From Pseudomonadota bacterium (GTDB taxonomy: Bacteria; Pseudomonadota; Gammaproteobacteria; Acidiferrobacterales; Acidiferrobacteraceae): 38,448 nucleotides of DNA. Where the stretch lies: the NCBI GenBank assembly GCA_021777535.1, contig JAJYDN010000021.1:1-38448 (forward strand), read 5' to 3'. Below, piece by piece: positions 25,040 to 34,185 of the stretch (positions are counted from its first letter, which is position 1; every line of letters begins with the position of its first letter). The position numbers and the translations under genes were made by a program. Under the pieces are notes generated by a model. The model saw only the letters and a program-made list of their open reading frames with translations. It was not told where the DNA came from and did not search any database.

Positions 25040-25896
25040 GTGGCCTCGTACCATTCACCAAGATGCAGGGCCTTGGCAACGATTTTGTGGTGTTCGATGC
25101 CGTGCGCCACCCGGTGGCGCTGTCGCCTGCGTTGATTCGCCGCATCGCCGACCGGCATTTTGGTATCGGCTGCGATCAGGTGCTGGTGGTCGAGTCGAGC
25201 GGCGAGCCGGGCGTGGATTTCGGTTACCGGATTTTCAATGCCGACGGCGGTGAGGTGGAGCAGTGCGGCAATGGTGCCCGCTGCTTTGCGCGTTTCGTGC
25301 GCGAACACGGCCTCACGGACAAAGACGAGATTCGGGTGCGTACCTGCGGTGGGCTTATGACGCTTACGCTCAAGCCCGGCGGCCAGGTGCGCGTCAACAT
25401 GGGCGGCGCCGAGCTGCGGCCGGCCTATGTGCCCTTTCGGGCGGAAACCCAGCAAATCGTCTATACTCTCCCACTGGCGGACCACGCCGTGGACGTGACG
25501 GTGCTCGCGCTTGGCAATCCGCACGCGGTGCAGGTGGTGGCGGATATCGATACGGCCCCGGTTCTCGTCGATGGTCCCCGGATTGAACGCCATGCCTGGT
25601 TTCCGCGCGGAGTAAACGCCGGATTCATGCAGATCGTCGATCGCACGCATGTGCGGGTACGCGTGTACGAGCGGGGCGCTGGTGAAACCCTGGCTTGCGG
25701 CAGCGGTGCGTGTGCCGCCGTGGTTGCCGGGCGCCTGCGCGACCTCCTCGACGAGCGCGTCGTGGTCGATTTGCGGGGTGGCCGGCTGATCGTCCAGTGG
25801 GACGGACAGGGTCCCGTCTGGATGGAAGGGCCGGCGGAAAGTGTCTACGAGGGGCAGGTCGATTTGTATGGATGGCATGACCAAACTGCCAAATGA
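25036..25896 (+). CDS. dapF: Diaminopimelate epimerase
   Basis: DapF converts LL- to meso-diaminopimelate, the substrate of LysA and a peptidoglycan precursor. The 286-residue protein has the two catalytic cysteines: Cys77 in [15 protein letters not shown] and Cys221 in [12 protein letters not shown]. The N-terminus is [15 protein letters not shown], as in the family. The start overlaps the lysA stop (ATGA) and the 3' end overlaps the DUF484 gene, giving a fully coupled chain. Confidence 0.97.
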   Translation: MSGLVPFTKMQGLGNDFVVFDAVRHPVALSPALIRRIADRHFGIGCDQVLVVESSGEPGVDFGYRIFNADGGEVEQCGNGARCFARFVREHGLTDKDEIRVRTCGGLMTLTLKPGGQVRVNMGGAELRPAYVPFRAETQQIVYTLPLADHAVDVTVLALGNPHAVQVVADIDTAPVLVDGPRIERHAWFPRGVNAGFMQIVDRTHVRVRVYERGAGETLACGSGACAAVVAGRLRDLLDERVVVDLRGGRLIVQWDGQGPVWMEGPAESVYEGQVDLYGWHDQTAK

Positions 25897-26569
25897 GGAA
25901 TTGTCTTGGGAAGAGGCGGTGTGCCGCTATCTTGCCGAGAATCGGGACTATTTCCGCCATCATATCGAGTTGCTCGAGGTTCTCGATATACCGGACGTCG
26001 GCAAGGGCCGGGCCGTATCGCTGATCGAACGCCAGGTCGAGGTGCTGCGCAGGAAACTCGCAGCGAAGGATCGGGAGTGGCAGAGTTTCGTCGCCGTGGC
26101 GCGCGACAATGATGTTTTGAGCGAAAAACTCCACCGTCTGGCAATTTCCCTGCTCGATGCCGCGTCACTGGATGATGTCCTGGGCAGTGTATATGACCTC
26201 GGGCGCCACGAACTGCGCCTCGACCGGGTGGTGATCCGTCTCGGCGCGACAGGCGGCCCCCTGGCGGGCCGTGCCGAATTCGTCGCGCCAGACGAACCCA
26301 GGCTGCGGCAGGCCCTGGCGCTTGCGGGCGAGCGCTCACTGTGCGGGCCGGTGGGCTTGCTGGGGGATCTGCGCGGTTTGCTCGGCACCGACGATGCGGA
26401 CATGCATTCCATGGCACTGGTACCGCTGCGGGATCCCGTGCGGAGCGGATTCATCCTCTTTGGAAGCCGCGACGAACAGCGGTTTCCGGTTGGTATCGGT
26501 ACCGTCTATCTGGATCGTATCGGCGCCCTTTTCCTGCGCGCTTGCGCGCGCCAGTTGAATGCCCCCTGA
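25868..26569 (+). CDS. DUF484 family protein
   Basis: The protein has about 233 residues. The N-terminal helical part ([23 protein letters not shown], then [15 protein letters not shown]) is typical of DUF484; a GAF-like domain follows (about 90-230: [49 protein letters not shown]). Function is unknown, but the gene is nearly always between dapF and xerC in gammaproteobacteria. The start is uncertain: ATG 25868 has GGGGCAGG 9 nt upstream, and ATG 25877 (MTKLPNEEL) is the alternative. It overlaps dapF and xerC. Confidence 0.9.
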   Translation: MDGMTKLPNEELSWEEAVCRYLAENRDYFRHHIELLEVLDIPDVGKGRAVSLIERQVEVLRRKLAAKDREWQSFVAVARDNDVLSEKLHRLAISLLDAASLDDVLGSVYDLGRHELRLDRVVIRLGATGGPLAGRAEFVAPDEPRLRQALALAGERSLCGPVGLLGDLRGLLGTDDADMHSMALVPLRDPVRSGFILFGSRDEQRFPVGIGTVYLDRIGALFLRACARQLNAP

Positions 26570-27455
26570 TTTGTGGCTGCAGGCCCGGGCCGCATGGCTT
26601 GCGCGCCTTCAATTCGAGCGCCGGTATTCCCCGAAAACCATTGCCGCCTACGGCCGCAACATCGACGCCCTTGCCGCGTTTGCCCGCGGGCTGTCCCTTT
26701 CTCCTGCCGGGATAGGCGGTGATGATGCCCGCCGTTTCGTTGCGACGTTGAACCGCCATCACCTGAGTGCCCGCAGTGTGGCCCAGTACCTGGCGGCGGC
26801 ACGCGCGTTTTACCGGGATCTCGGCATGGAACCCAATCCCTTCCGTGGCATTCGGGCCCCCAAGGGGGACCGGCGCCTGCCGAGCGATTTGCCGGTCGAT
26901 CAGGTGCAGGCGCTGTTTGCGGCGGCGCCATCGAGCTGGTGGGACATCCGCGACATGGCGATCGCGGAACTCCTCTATGGCGCCGGCCTGCGCTTGGCCG
27001 AGCTCACCGCCTTGCGGTTGCCCGAACTCGATCTTGCGGAAGGCCTGGTGCGGGTTCGCGGCAAGGGTGCGAAGGATCGTGTGGTACCGCTTGGCCAGGC
27101 CGCGGCCACGGCCTTGCGCGCGTGGCTTGCGGTGCGTCCGCAGAGTGCCGGGACGGCAGTTTTTACCACAAAGCAGGGTGGACCGCTTGGTGCCCGCGCC
27201 GTCCAGAAACGGCTGGCGGCGCTCGGTCTGCGCCGCGGCATCAGCGGGCGATTGCATCCCCACCGCCTGCGCCATTCTTTTGCGAGCCACATTCTGCAGT
27301 CGAGCGGCAACTTGCGGGCTGTACAGGAGCTGCTCGGCCATGCGAATCTGTCCACGACGCAGATCTACACCCACCTGGATTTTCAGCAACTGGCCCGTGT
27401 GTACGATGCGGCCCATCCGCGGGCGCGTAGCGGACGCCGTCGCGGCACTGACTAA
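26559..27455 (+). CDS. xerC: Tyrosine recombinase XerC
   Basis: XerC, with XerD, resolves chromosome dimers at dif. The 298-residue tyrosine recombinase has an N-terminal SAM-like core-binding domain (1-95) and a C-terminal catalytic domain. The catalytic set is Arg145 (GAGLRLAEL), Lys169 (RGKGAKDR), His235 and Arg238 (HPHRLRHSFA), His261 (LLGHANLSTTQ) and nucleophile Tyr270 (IYTHLD). Length matches the family. It overlaps the DUF484 stop by 11 nt, the last gene of the lys/dap chain. A 55-nt hairpin lies downstream at 27540. Confidence 0.96.
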   Translation: MPPDLWLQARAAWLARLQFERRYSPKTIAAYGRNIDALAAFARGLSLSPAGIGGDDARRFVATLNRHHLSARSVAQYLAAARAFYRDLGMEPNPFRGIRAPKGDRRLPSDLPVDQVQALFAAAPSSWWDIRDMAIAELLYGAGLRLAELTALRLPELDLAEGLVRVRGKGAKDRVVPLGQAAATALRAWLAVRPQSAGTAVFTTKQGGPLGARAVQKRLAALGLRRGISGRLHPHRLRHSFASHILQSSGNLRAVQELLGHANLSTTQIYTHLDFQQLARVYDAAHPRARSGRRRGTD

Positions 27456-27539
27456 TACGGCGGCCGGACTACCCGGTATGGCGAAGAGGCGTTGGTTCGG
27501 CACATGGCGCCCCCCGGACATCCGCCGGTATTCCTAAAA

Positions 27540-27594
27540 GCGCGCCCACAGGGATATCTACCCGGCCAAACGGGCAGATATCCTGCAGGCGCGC
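27540..27594. repeat. Long intergenic stem-loop between convergent genes
   Basis: GCGCGCC (27540-27546) pairs with GGCGCGC (27588-27594). After a small internal loop, GGATATCT (27552-27559) pairs with AGATATCC (27576-27583). Past an A/C mismatch, CCCG (27561-27564) pairs with CGGG (27571-27574) around a 6-nt loop. That is 19 paired bases. It is midway between the xerC stop (27455) and the minus-strand stop at 27617, so a bidirectional terminator is the simplest reading, although no T-run follows on either strand. Confidence 0.6.
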
Positions 27595-27616
27595 CATGTG
27601 GCAAAGGCGCCGGGGG

Positions 27617-28546
27617 TCAGTGGGCGGTCTGCAAGACGGCCTTGATCCCCTCCCGCTTGGCGTCCTGTCTCAGGTAATGGTTGATTTGAGTGGCGTAGAT
27701 CGTGCCCCACTGCGCGTCGAGGCCATCGGCGACGCCCTGATATTGGCTGGCATGCCCCGCAATCATGCGGCGGCCGTGCGCGAAACGTTTGCGCAAACGC
27801 AAGAGCGCCTGTTCTCCGGCCGGACTCAAAAGCGCGCGGACGATGGCGGTTCGCACGCCCTGCGGAAGCTTCGCGCTGATCGCGAACGCCTGATTGGGGT
27901 AGTGCACGCTGCGGCTTAAAATGGTCATCTGCGTGTGTTTCGGATCGAGGTAGTCGAGCGTAAGCTTGGGGCCGATACCGAGGGCACACTGATGATTGTG
28001 CACCGCCTTATAGATCGATTTCCAGCCATGCATGTCGCGCACATAGGGTTGACGGGTCGGATCGGGGAACAGCCCCATCACCCACAGTGCGCCAAAATTC
28101 GGTATGGGCGGTGTACACAAGGAGGCCCCGGTCGCCGCCTCGTTCATCGTCTGGACCGGTGATCCCTTCCATGTGTAGAGCCGCCAGTCCTGGGGCTGCG
28201 GGATGCGCGGGCCCAGTGTCTGCTGGAGATGGTCGAGCTGCCAGGCAACGAATTGTGGCCCCTCGAAATAAATATCGGCATGGTCTTTCCAGAGCCAAAG
28301 TTCATAGGAGAGCCACCCGTCCGGATGGCGGTAGACCACCGGGTGGTGCAGCACCTTCGCAAGAAAGGCCGCGATCGGGCCGTAGTCGCGCTGGCCGCGG
28401 GCCGCCGTCTCCCGGGGGGCCGCAGTCAGGATGTAGGGCTTCGCAGACGCCGGTGCCGCCCGTGCACACAACCAGGGGACCGCGGCTATCCCAAGTCCCG
28501 CAATGAAGGTACGCAACGTCTTCCCTATCGCCTGCTGTCGCTTCAT
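27617..28546 (-). CDS. PhnD-like periplasmic substrate-binding protein
   Basis: The 309-residue exported protein has a signal peptide at 1-34 (KTLRTFIAGLGIAAVPWLC, cleavage near ASA-KP). The mature part has the PhnD/PtxB-like type 2 periplasmic-binding pattern: LTAAPRETAARGQRDYGPIAAFL, LHHPVVYRHPDGW, ADIYFEGPQFVAWQLDHL, then a second-lobe block HNHQCALGIGPKLTLDYL. Family members bind phosphate, phosphite, phosphonate or related anions. No ABC permease or ATPase is adjacent, so it may act with a distant transporter or as a sensor. GGGAGG lies 4 nt before ATG 28546. Confidence 0.8.
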   Translation of the reverse strand: MKRQQAIGKTLRTFIAGLGIAAVPWLCARAAPASAKPYILTAAPRETAARGQRDYGPIAAFLAKVLHHPVVYRHPDGWLSYELWLWKDHADIYFEGPQFVAWQLDHLQQTLGPRIPQPQDWRLYTWKGSPVQTMNEAATGASLCTPPIPNFGALWVMGLFPDPTRQPYVRDMHGWKSIYKAVHNHQCALGIGPKLTLDYLDPKHTQMTILSRSVHYPNQAFAISAKLPQGVRTAIVRALLSPAGEQALLRLRKRFAHGRRMIAGHASQYQGVADGLDAQWGTIYATQINHYLRQDAKREGIKAVLQTAH

Positions 28547-29080
28547 GACACCTCCCTTTAAACATGTCCGTTTTTTATTTTGGGGCGCATTTCCGGCTTC
28601 CGTATGCGCACCCGTGATGCCCCGTCCCTCCGGTCCCGGAGGGGATGCTCGGGGCACTTCTGCGCGTTTCCCGCGCACCCAGGCGGCGGTTCCCTCTTGG
28701 GGTGTGGCGGCCGTTCGCCGATCCATGTCCATAAAAAACGCGGCCGGGGTCAACAGACTCCCGTATGACAATTTAGCACTCGCTGGCCAATCTGCCAGTG
28801 GCGCCCATTGACGACAGCAAGGCAGCGTTCTTTCCTTGTGTCTGGTAGAACTTTGCACCGGAAAGGGGCGTTGATTGCATTTTCCGGCAGGTTTCAGGCC
28901 AAGTAAGATGCCCATTCGCGGCGGCACCCGCTACTGAAGATCCAGGTAGACCAAACTCCGCCTATGTCCCGGGACAAGTGATGCATCTCTGGCTGCGGGG
29001 ACGGGGCGGGGGATCGATATGCGGGGCGCTGGGCTCTCAACAGCGGGTAGCCGAGGCAAGAGGCCGCTGCCACAAGAAAC
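28547..29080. other. Gap between the two binding-protein genes
   Basis: Nothing protein-coding is supported. The left end should hold the promoter of the 27617-28546 gene; a weak minus-strand pair TTGGCC ... TCATAC occurs near 28763-28792. Short open frames here lack ribosome sites and recognisable content. Confidence 0.5.
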
Positions 29081-29114
29081 GCACACGGACCGCGACGCAT
29101 CGCGGCCCGTGTGC
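29081..29114 (-). terminator. Terminator of the 29154-30236 gene
   Basis: GCACACGG-a-CCGCGA (29081-29095) pairs with TCGCGG-c-CCGTGTGC (29100-29114) around a CGCA loop, 14 bp with one mismatch. On the minus strand the stem is followed by GTTTCTTGT. It lies about 40 nt past the stop at 29154 and fits an intrinsic terminator with a modest U-tract. Confidence 0.6.
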
Positions 29115-29153
29115 CCGGGGCAGCCGACCGCGCTGCCTCTTCGTCATACGCCT

Positions 29154-30236
29154 TTACGGCCGGCGCAGACCGTCGCGCTCGAGAATGCGCGTGAATGCCC
29201 TCGACTCCAGCGTCTTTATGAAGTCGTGCCGGGCGGCCCGCTGGCGAGCCGTGAACCGGCCCTTCACCCGGATGAGATAGGTGGTGTCAACCTCGTTGCC
29301 GGGCAGTGGCCGCGGATCGGAAACGGTGCCGCCAAGCGGAACGATCGTAAAGAGGTGCGGGAACGAGGCCTTCGTGTACTTGCCGAGCTGATACATGATC
29401 ACGGCCACGTCCGCCTTGCCATATGCGACCGACCAAGGCTCGTCGCGGTGATGGATGCGGGCGCCCACCAACCATTTGTCTTTCACATGGCTGTTGAATA
29501 TGGCGTTGAAAAGACGGTTGGCCGTCCAGCCTTTCGGTGGACGCGGGTCGTGCTTGGCAATTTCATAGATCGTTGTGGCGTAATTCAAAAACGCGCCGGG
29601 CTCGTTGTAGGGATTGGGCGTGATGATGTGCACGTTCGGGCGCCCCAGATCCCACACACTGTGGATGTGCAGCGGGTTGCCGTATTTGACGAGCAGGACG
29701 TTGCCGCGGCTCTTCATGAGCGCTATCGGTTTGCCCACCGTGAGCCCATGCGCCATCAGCTTGTGAATAAGCCTCGGTGCGGCGATCGCCACCTCCGGAC
29801 GGCAGCGCAAATAGAAGTTCCCGAAGCTGAGATTGTCGTGGTGCATGAGCTGCGGGTAGGCGACAGGCGGGCTCGTCGTGTAGTACCAGCTGCGGATGGT
29901 CCGCCCGTAGCGGCGCAGAAGAACCTTGTGCCAGAGCGTATTGAGGGCCATATGATAGTTGCCCTCGGTCGACACAACCAGATCGACATTACGGCATACG
30001 CGTCCCTGCAGGTTCCCGTGCAGATCGAACAGAAGATCCGCCGTCGGATCGGTCAGGTCGGCCGCCGCAGGTTTGGCATTGCGCGGCCACATCAACATAT
30101 GCGGGGTATTGACCACCGGACGCCCATGAATCGCGGGTGCGCCGGGAATTTGGGGCATGCGGCCCGCGTACGCACAGCTTGCAACAACCGAAAAAGCCAC
30201 TCCTCCCAATAACGACTTCCACTTTTTATTTTCCAT
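29154..30236 (-). CDS. Periplasmic substrate-binding protein, ModA-like type 2 fold
   Basis: The 360-residue exported protein has a signal peptide (WKSLLGGVAFSVVASCAYA, cut near residue 24). The body resembles the SBP_bac_11/ModA-like group: VDLVVSTEGNYHMALNTLWH, PIALMKSRGNVLLVKYGNPLHI, RPNVHIITPNPYNEPGAFLNYAT, YGKADVAVIMYQLGKYTKAS and VKGRFTARQRAARHDFIKTLES. Such proteins bind oxyanions (molybdate, tungstate, sulfate) or other small ligands; this ligand is not known. No transporter genes are adjacent. AAGGA lies before ATG 30236. Together with the gene at 27617 it forms a pair of orphan binding proteins in the same orientation. Confidence 0.75.
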   Translation of the reverse strand: MENKKWKSLLGGVAFSVVASCAYAGRMPQIPGAPAIHGRPVVNTPHMLMWPRNAKPAAADLTDPTADLLFDLHGNLQGRVCRNVDLVVSTEGNYHMALNTLWHKVLLRRYGRTIRSWYYTTSPPVAYPQLMHHDNLSFGNFYLRCRPEVAIAAPRLIHKLMAHGLTVGKPIALMKSRGNVLLVKYGNPLHIHSVWDLGRPNVHIITPNPYNEPGAFLNYATTIYEIAKHDPRPPKGWTANRLFNAIFNSHVKDKWLVGARIHHRDEPWSVAYGKADVAVIMYQLGKYTKASFPHLFTIVPLGGTVSDPRPLPGNEVDTTYLIRVKGRFTARQRAARHDFIKTLESRAFTRILERDGLRRP

Positions 30237-31790
30237 GTTCCATCCTTTAGCATGGTTGTTGAAAAATTCCTGAAAGCGAACAGGACTACGGTTGTCAGTC
30301 CCAAATCGCGCCGCTTGGCCAAGGCCTTGCGGTTCTGGTGCTGACGGCAGGAGTTTCTCCGGATTGCGTCCCGATGACCGAAGTGCGCGGCTGCAACGTT
30401 CAGAATCGCTCCTTGCGTCTCCACCAGTTCGAGAAAGGGCCGCTTTGGCCTGGGTGCGCATGCCGCCCTTGGCGGACAGCGACCGGCTGCCTTGCAGCTT
30501 CTATTTCACCGGACACCGCTTTCTCCAGCAGTGACTCCGCCGCGCACCAGCCCTCGTGAGCTGATCCGGCGTCCGGCACCCGGTCCCCCGTCCTTGCGGA
30601 TCTTGCGGTCCGCAACGGCAGGGAGATCCGAATCGCGCCGCGCACATTCCGCCCGGCGCAGACGCGGCACGCACCATCGTGTCCACGCAGACCCTGCGGC
30701 CCCTCCGCCGCGGTCCCGCATGGACAGCCTTGCGGTCCCCCCGCAGAGGTCCTTGTCCGGGCATGCGCCGGTCCGCTCTCTGGCGCAGAGTATCGGTCAG
30801 ATGGTGCGGCCTTGGGCGATTGCCCGGTTGGCCGGCTCCCCGTATTGCGCCCGGCAGCAGGCTATCGGCGCACTGACGTTCCCTGGAATCCGCGCGGGGA
30901 CACGATCGGTTCTTGAAGAACCAAACCAGATGATGCGTGCGCAACCGCACGTCCGCCTCTACAGGATGACGCACATGGCCGGGCGTGTATTCCCCTTATT
31001 GGAATCGGGCTCCCAGTTTCCCGCCAGACCTGCGTGAAATAGCCAGCCGTCATGCGTCCGCGCTTTAGAGCGATATATATCGCGTCGATAATTTGCAGAT
31101 TGCACAATATAGCATTTCTAAACGATACGTCGTTTTTCTCAAACGTATGGGGAAATGTGCATGCAAGCATTATGCAGAATGGCAACAAGATGGCAAGAGC
31201 GCGGGCTCGCGCTGTCTCCTCGAGGTGTGCCATGGGTGTCGCCGGCCGCCAAAAAGCGGCCTGAATGGCGGCCGCACGCGGCAAGGTGGGCTATCTCGAT
31301 GCCGGGAAACGGGCGCCTTTGGGGGAGATTCTGCAACGGCGGGGGGCGCGAGGCTCACGCTCATGCGCGCGGCTCCTGGCGGGAACCTGCAGCGCATGGC
31401 CCGCGCTGTGGTTGATTGCGCTTTGGCCGGACAACTCTGGCCCGCCCGCGCCCCTGCTGGCGGACGGATATGCCGGTGCCGTTCCGCGGACCCGCCAGGC
31501 GATCTCCGGGGCCTTGGCGGGCGAAGGCTGCCGCCGGGCCCATTTCGAATGGTCATGCGGTCGCCCCTGCTCCCGGACATATGCGCGGGCAGCCCCCGGG
31601 GCGGGACGCTGCCCCGGAATGCAGGGTTGCGGGATCTGCCACACCGCAGGTGCCGCAGCCGGTTCGGGACCGGCAGCATCCTGTATGACCCCCCGTTGGA
31701 CTCCTCTGCAGAGTTCGCCGAAAGGGGGATTTGAACCGCATTCCGCGCTATGTTAGCGTGAGGATGGGGGATTTTGAGGGGAATACAAAA
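30237..31790. other. 1.55 kb gene-poor region
   Basis: No convincing protein gene is present. Overlapping frames on both strands are Arg/Pro/Ala-rich without domains; one (31265-31756) has a chance CGICH motif. Items of interest are an AT-rich island at about 31065-31165 with a perfect palindrome GCGATATATATCGC (31070-31083), a dyad AAACGA-TACG-TCGTTT (31120-31135), a GGCCGC/GCGGCC hairpin with a T/A-run loop (31242-31260), a tRNA 3'-end-like string at 31716-31737 and CGCTA-TGT-TAGCG at 31746-31758. It may be a decayed integration region. Confidence 0.5.
31716..31737 (-). other. tRNA 3'-end-like fragment
   Basis: On the minus strand GGTTCAAATCCCCC, then TTTCGGCG, has the T-loop and 3' T-stem of a class II (Ser-like) tRNA. 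The preceding bases (AATGC) do not complete the T-stem and no CCA or tRNA body is present. It is not a functional tRNA. It could be a leftover attachment site copy. Confidence 0.3.
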
Positions 31791-31994
31791 ATGTTTTGGC
31801 AAAGAACACAAAAGCGACCGAGGCCTGTGCCGTCACCCGTTGTGCGGACCGCAGGCTATGTCGGTCTTGAGCGCCGGCGCAGGCAGCGCCGGGTGGAGAC
31901 GGGTGATCGGCGCTGCGCGATCCGCTGGCCCAATAGTTCCCGCCGCCAGAACGCCGGACGCCGTGCCACCGACGCGCCGTGGGCCTATCGCTAG
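31791..31994 (+). CDS. Small Arg-rich protein upstream of hslV
   Basis: The 67-residue product starts MFWQRTQKRPRPVP and contains GYVGLERRRRQRRVETGDRR, CAIRWPN, SSRRQNAGRRATD and ends APWAYR. Repeated (E/D)RR and GRR blocks separated by short linkers recur in small proteobacterial proteins of unknown function. GAGGGG lies about 10 nt before the ATG, and A-rich sequence precedes it. It ends 65 nt before hslV. It could be real and co-transcribed with hslVU, or a chance frame in GC-rich DNA. Confidence 0.45.
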   Translation: MFWQRTQKRPRPVPSPVVRTAGYVGLERRRRQRRVETGDRRCAIRWPNSSRRQNAGRRATDAPWAYR

Positions 31995-32059
31995 CGCAAC
32001 CCTTGCGTTTCTTCATCGCCGCCTCCACATAACGGCGATTGGCGTCAGAAGGAGGCGTG

Positions 32060-32596
32060 GTGGAACAATTTCACGGGACAACGGTTCTTGCCGTGCGGCG
32101 TGGGTCCCATGTGGTATTGGGGGCCGACGGGCAGGTGACCATGGGCAATACCATCATGAAAGCGAATGCCCGCAAGGTCCGGCGCCTCTACAAGGACAAG
32201 ATCCTCGCCGGCTTTGCCGGCGGTACGGCGGACGCCTTTACCCTGTTTGAGCGTTTCGAGGCCAAGCTCGAAAAGCATCAGGGTCACCTGACGCGGGCAG
32301 CGGTCGATCTGGCCAAGGACTGGCGCACGGACCGCATGCTGCGCCGCCTCGAAGCGCTGCTGGCGGTCGCCGACGTCAATGCCTCCCTCATCCTGACCGG
32401 CAACGGTGATGTCATCGAGCCCGAGGACGGGCTGATTGCCATCGGCTCGGGCGGTCCCTACGCGCAGGCGGCGGCGCGCGCCCTGCTTGCCAATACCGAC
32501 CTGCCGGCACGCGAGATCGTGGAGCGCTCCCTGCATATCGCGGGCGACATCTGTCTCTACACCAACCACAACCTCACCATCGAAGAGCTGGGCTAA
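32060..32596 (+). CDS. hslV: HslV, peptidase subunit of HslUV
   Basis: The 178-residue proteasome-like peptidase starts with GTG: VEQFHG, then TTVLAVRRG. Removal of the six-residue leader exposes Thr7 as the N-terminal nucleophile. Conserved blocks are [23 protein letters not shown] split at the turn, [46 protein letters not shown] and [16 protein letters not shown]. It forms the dodecameric chamber capped by HslU. The ribosome site AAGGAGG ends 4 nt before the GTG at 32060; another GTG at 32057 is too close. hslU begins 3 nt after its stop. Confidence 0.96.
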   Translation: MEQFHGTTVLAVRRGSHVVLGADGQVTMGNTIMKANARKVRRLYKDKILAGFAGGTADAFTLFERFEAKLEKHQGHLTRAAVDLAKDWRTDRMLRRLEALLAVADVNASLILTGNGDVIEPEDGLIAIGSGGPYAQAAARALLANTDLPAREIVERSLHIAGDICLYTNHNLTIEELG

Positions 32597-32599
32597 CGC

Positions 32600-33940
32600 A
32601 TGTCGGAAATGACGCCGCGCGAGATCGTTCAGGAGCTCGACAAGCACATAGTCGGACAGGCGGCCGCCAAGCGCGCGGTCGCGATTGCCTTGCGCAACCG
32701 GTGGCGCCGCGCACAGGTAGCCGATGAGAGTCTGCGGACAGAAATCACCCCCAAAAACATCCTCATGATCGGCCCGACCGGTTGCGGCAAAACAGAGATC
32801 GCGCGGCGTCTGGCGCGTCTTGCGCAGGCGCCCTTCATCAAGGTCGAGGCGACGAAATTCACCGAAGTGGGCTACGTGGGCCGGGACGTGGATTCCATCA
32901 TCCGGGATCTGGCCGACATCGCCGTGAAGATGACTCGTGCCACCGAGATGGAGAAGGTCCGTGCGCAAGCCGAGCAGGCGGCCGAAGACCGCGTCCTCGA
33001 TGCCCTGATCCCGCCCCGGCGGGACAGTGCCTATGCGATCGGGGCAGCCCCGGGTCCCGAGGAGGGCGCAGCCCGCCAGCGTTTCCGCCAGCGTCTGCGG
33101 GAAGGCGAGCTCGACGACAAGGAGATCGAGGTCGAGTTGCGGCAGACGGCAGGTGGTGTCGAAATCTTCGCCCCGCCGGGCATGGAAGAGATGACGAGCC
33201 AGCTGCAGGGCATGTTTCAGAACCTGGGCGGACGGCACGCGAAGCCGCGCAAGGTGCGGGTCCGCGAGGCCCTGAAGCTTCTTGCGGAAGACGAGGCAGC
33301 GCGCCTCGTCAACGACGAGGACCTGAAGGCGCGGGCGCTTGTGCGCGTCGAGCAGCACGGTATCGTCTTCATCGATGAGATCGACAAGATCGTCGGGCGC
33401 GGGGAGGCGCAGGGGGCCCAGGTGTCCCGCGAGGGCGTCCAGCGCGATCTCCTGCCGCTGGTCGAAGGATCCACCGTGTCGACCAAGTACGGAACCATCC
33501 GCACCGATCACATTCTCTTCATTGCTTCAGGCGCCTTTCATCTCGCGCGCCCCTCAGACCTCATCCCGGAGCTGCAGGGGCGGCTGCCCATTCGCGTGGA
33601 ACTCGACGCGCTCACGGCCGACGACTTCGAGCGCATCCTGAAGGATACGCGCGCCTCCCTGACTGAACAGTACGGAGCGCTCCTTGCCACCGAGGGGGTT
33701 ACGCTCTCCTTTTCCGGCGACGGAGTGCGCCGCATTGCGGAACTCGCCTTCCAGGTCAATGAAACAACCGAAAACATTGGCGCGCGCCGCCTGCACACGC
33801 TCATGGAGAGGTTGCTCGAGACGATTTCCTATGAAGCGCCAGACCGCCCTGGTGGCCACGTCAATATCGATGCGGCCTATGTCAACGCGCATCTCGCAGA
33901 GGTTGCCGGTAACGAGGATCTGGCACGCTATATCCTGTAG
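32600..33940 (+). CDS. hslU: HslU, AAA+ unfoldase of HslUV
   Basis: The 446-residue ClpY-type ATPase starts [20 protein letters not shown]. Walker A is GPTGCGKT (58-65), with the pore-loop sequence GYVGRDVDS following. The I-domain spans about 110-240, Walker B is [11 protein letters not shown], sensor 1 lies near LFIASGAFH, and the C-terminus LARYIL docks into HslV. It unfolds substrates and feeds them to HslV. Three nucleotides separate it from hslV. A GGGATGC/GCATCCC hairpin (33944-33960) follows the stop without a T-run. Confidence 0.97.
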   Translation: MSEMTPREIVQELDKHIVGQAAAKRAVAIALRNRWRRAQVADESLRTEITPKNILMIGPTGCGKTEIARRLARLAQAPFIKVEATKFTEVGYVGRDVDSIIRDLADIAVKMTRATEMEKVRAQAEQAAEDRVLDALIPPRRDSAYAIGAAPGPEEGAARQRFRQRLREGELDDKEIEVELRQTAGGVEIFAPPGMEEMTSQLQGMFQNLGGRHAKPRKVRVREALKLLAEDEAARLVNDEDLKARALVRVEQHGIVFIDEIDKIVGRGEAQGAQVSREGVQRDLLPLVEGSTVSTKYGTIRTDHILFIASGAFHLARPSDLIPELQGRLPIRVELDALTADDFERILKDTRASLTEQYGALLATEGVTLSFSGDGVRRIAELAFQVNETTENIGARRLHTLMERLLETISYEAPDRPGGHVNIDAAYVNAHLAEVAGNEDLARYIL

Positions 33941-34103
33941 CCCGGGATGCGGGGCATCCCATATGTGGGTGTACGGGGCGCCACGGACGGGCCCACTCCT
34001 GGATACTCCATGATTATGGACGAGTCGATGGAGAGCGTATAAGGGTGGCGTCAATCCCGCGAACGTATTCCGCACTTTATTCGGTATTTCATGCAGCGAG
34101 ACG

Positions 34104-34132
34104 CTTGAAAAGGAAGTGCCGCGCCCCCAGAT
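34104..34132 (+). promoter_or_regulatory. Sigma-32 (RpoH) promoter of the Hsp20 gene
   Basis: CTTGAAA (34104-34110), a 14-bp spacer, and CCCCAGAT (34125-34132) is an almost perfect RpoH promoter. The expected start is near 34139, giving a leader of about 47 nt that contains a CCGGT/ACCGG hairpin (34141-34163) just upstream of the ribosome site. Confidence 0.88.
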
Positions 34133-34185
34133 AAAATGGACCGGTTATTAAGGCAAATACCGGAACAAACTCAGGAGGTGATGTT

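Noticed and set aside
27540-27594. dif site next to xerC
   Set aside because: The sequence does not resemble the 28-bp dif consensus and is much longer and GC-rich.
29019-30212. 397-codon plus-strand frame opposite the ModA-like gene
   Set aside because: It is the complementary shadow of a gene with a signal peptide and family motifs.
31265-31756. Frame with a CGICH haem-binding-like motif
   Set aside because: A single CxxCH in low-complexity sequence without a signal peptide or other cytochrome features.
32002-32030. Possible sigma-32 promoter directly before hslV (CTTGCGT ... CTCCACAT)
   Set aside because: Only about half of the consensus positions match, far weaker than the lon and hsp20 promoters.
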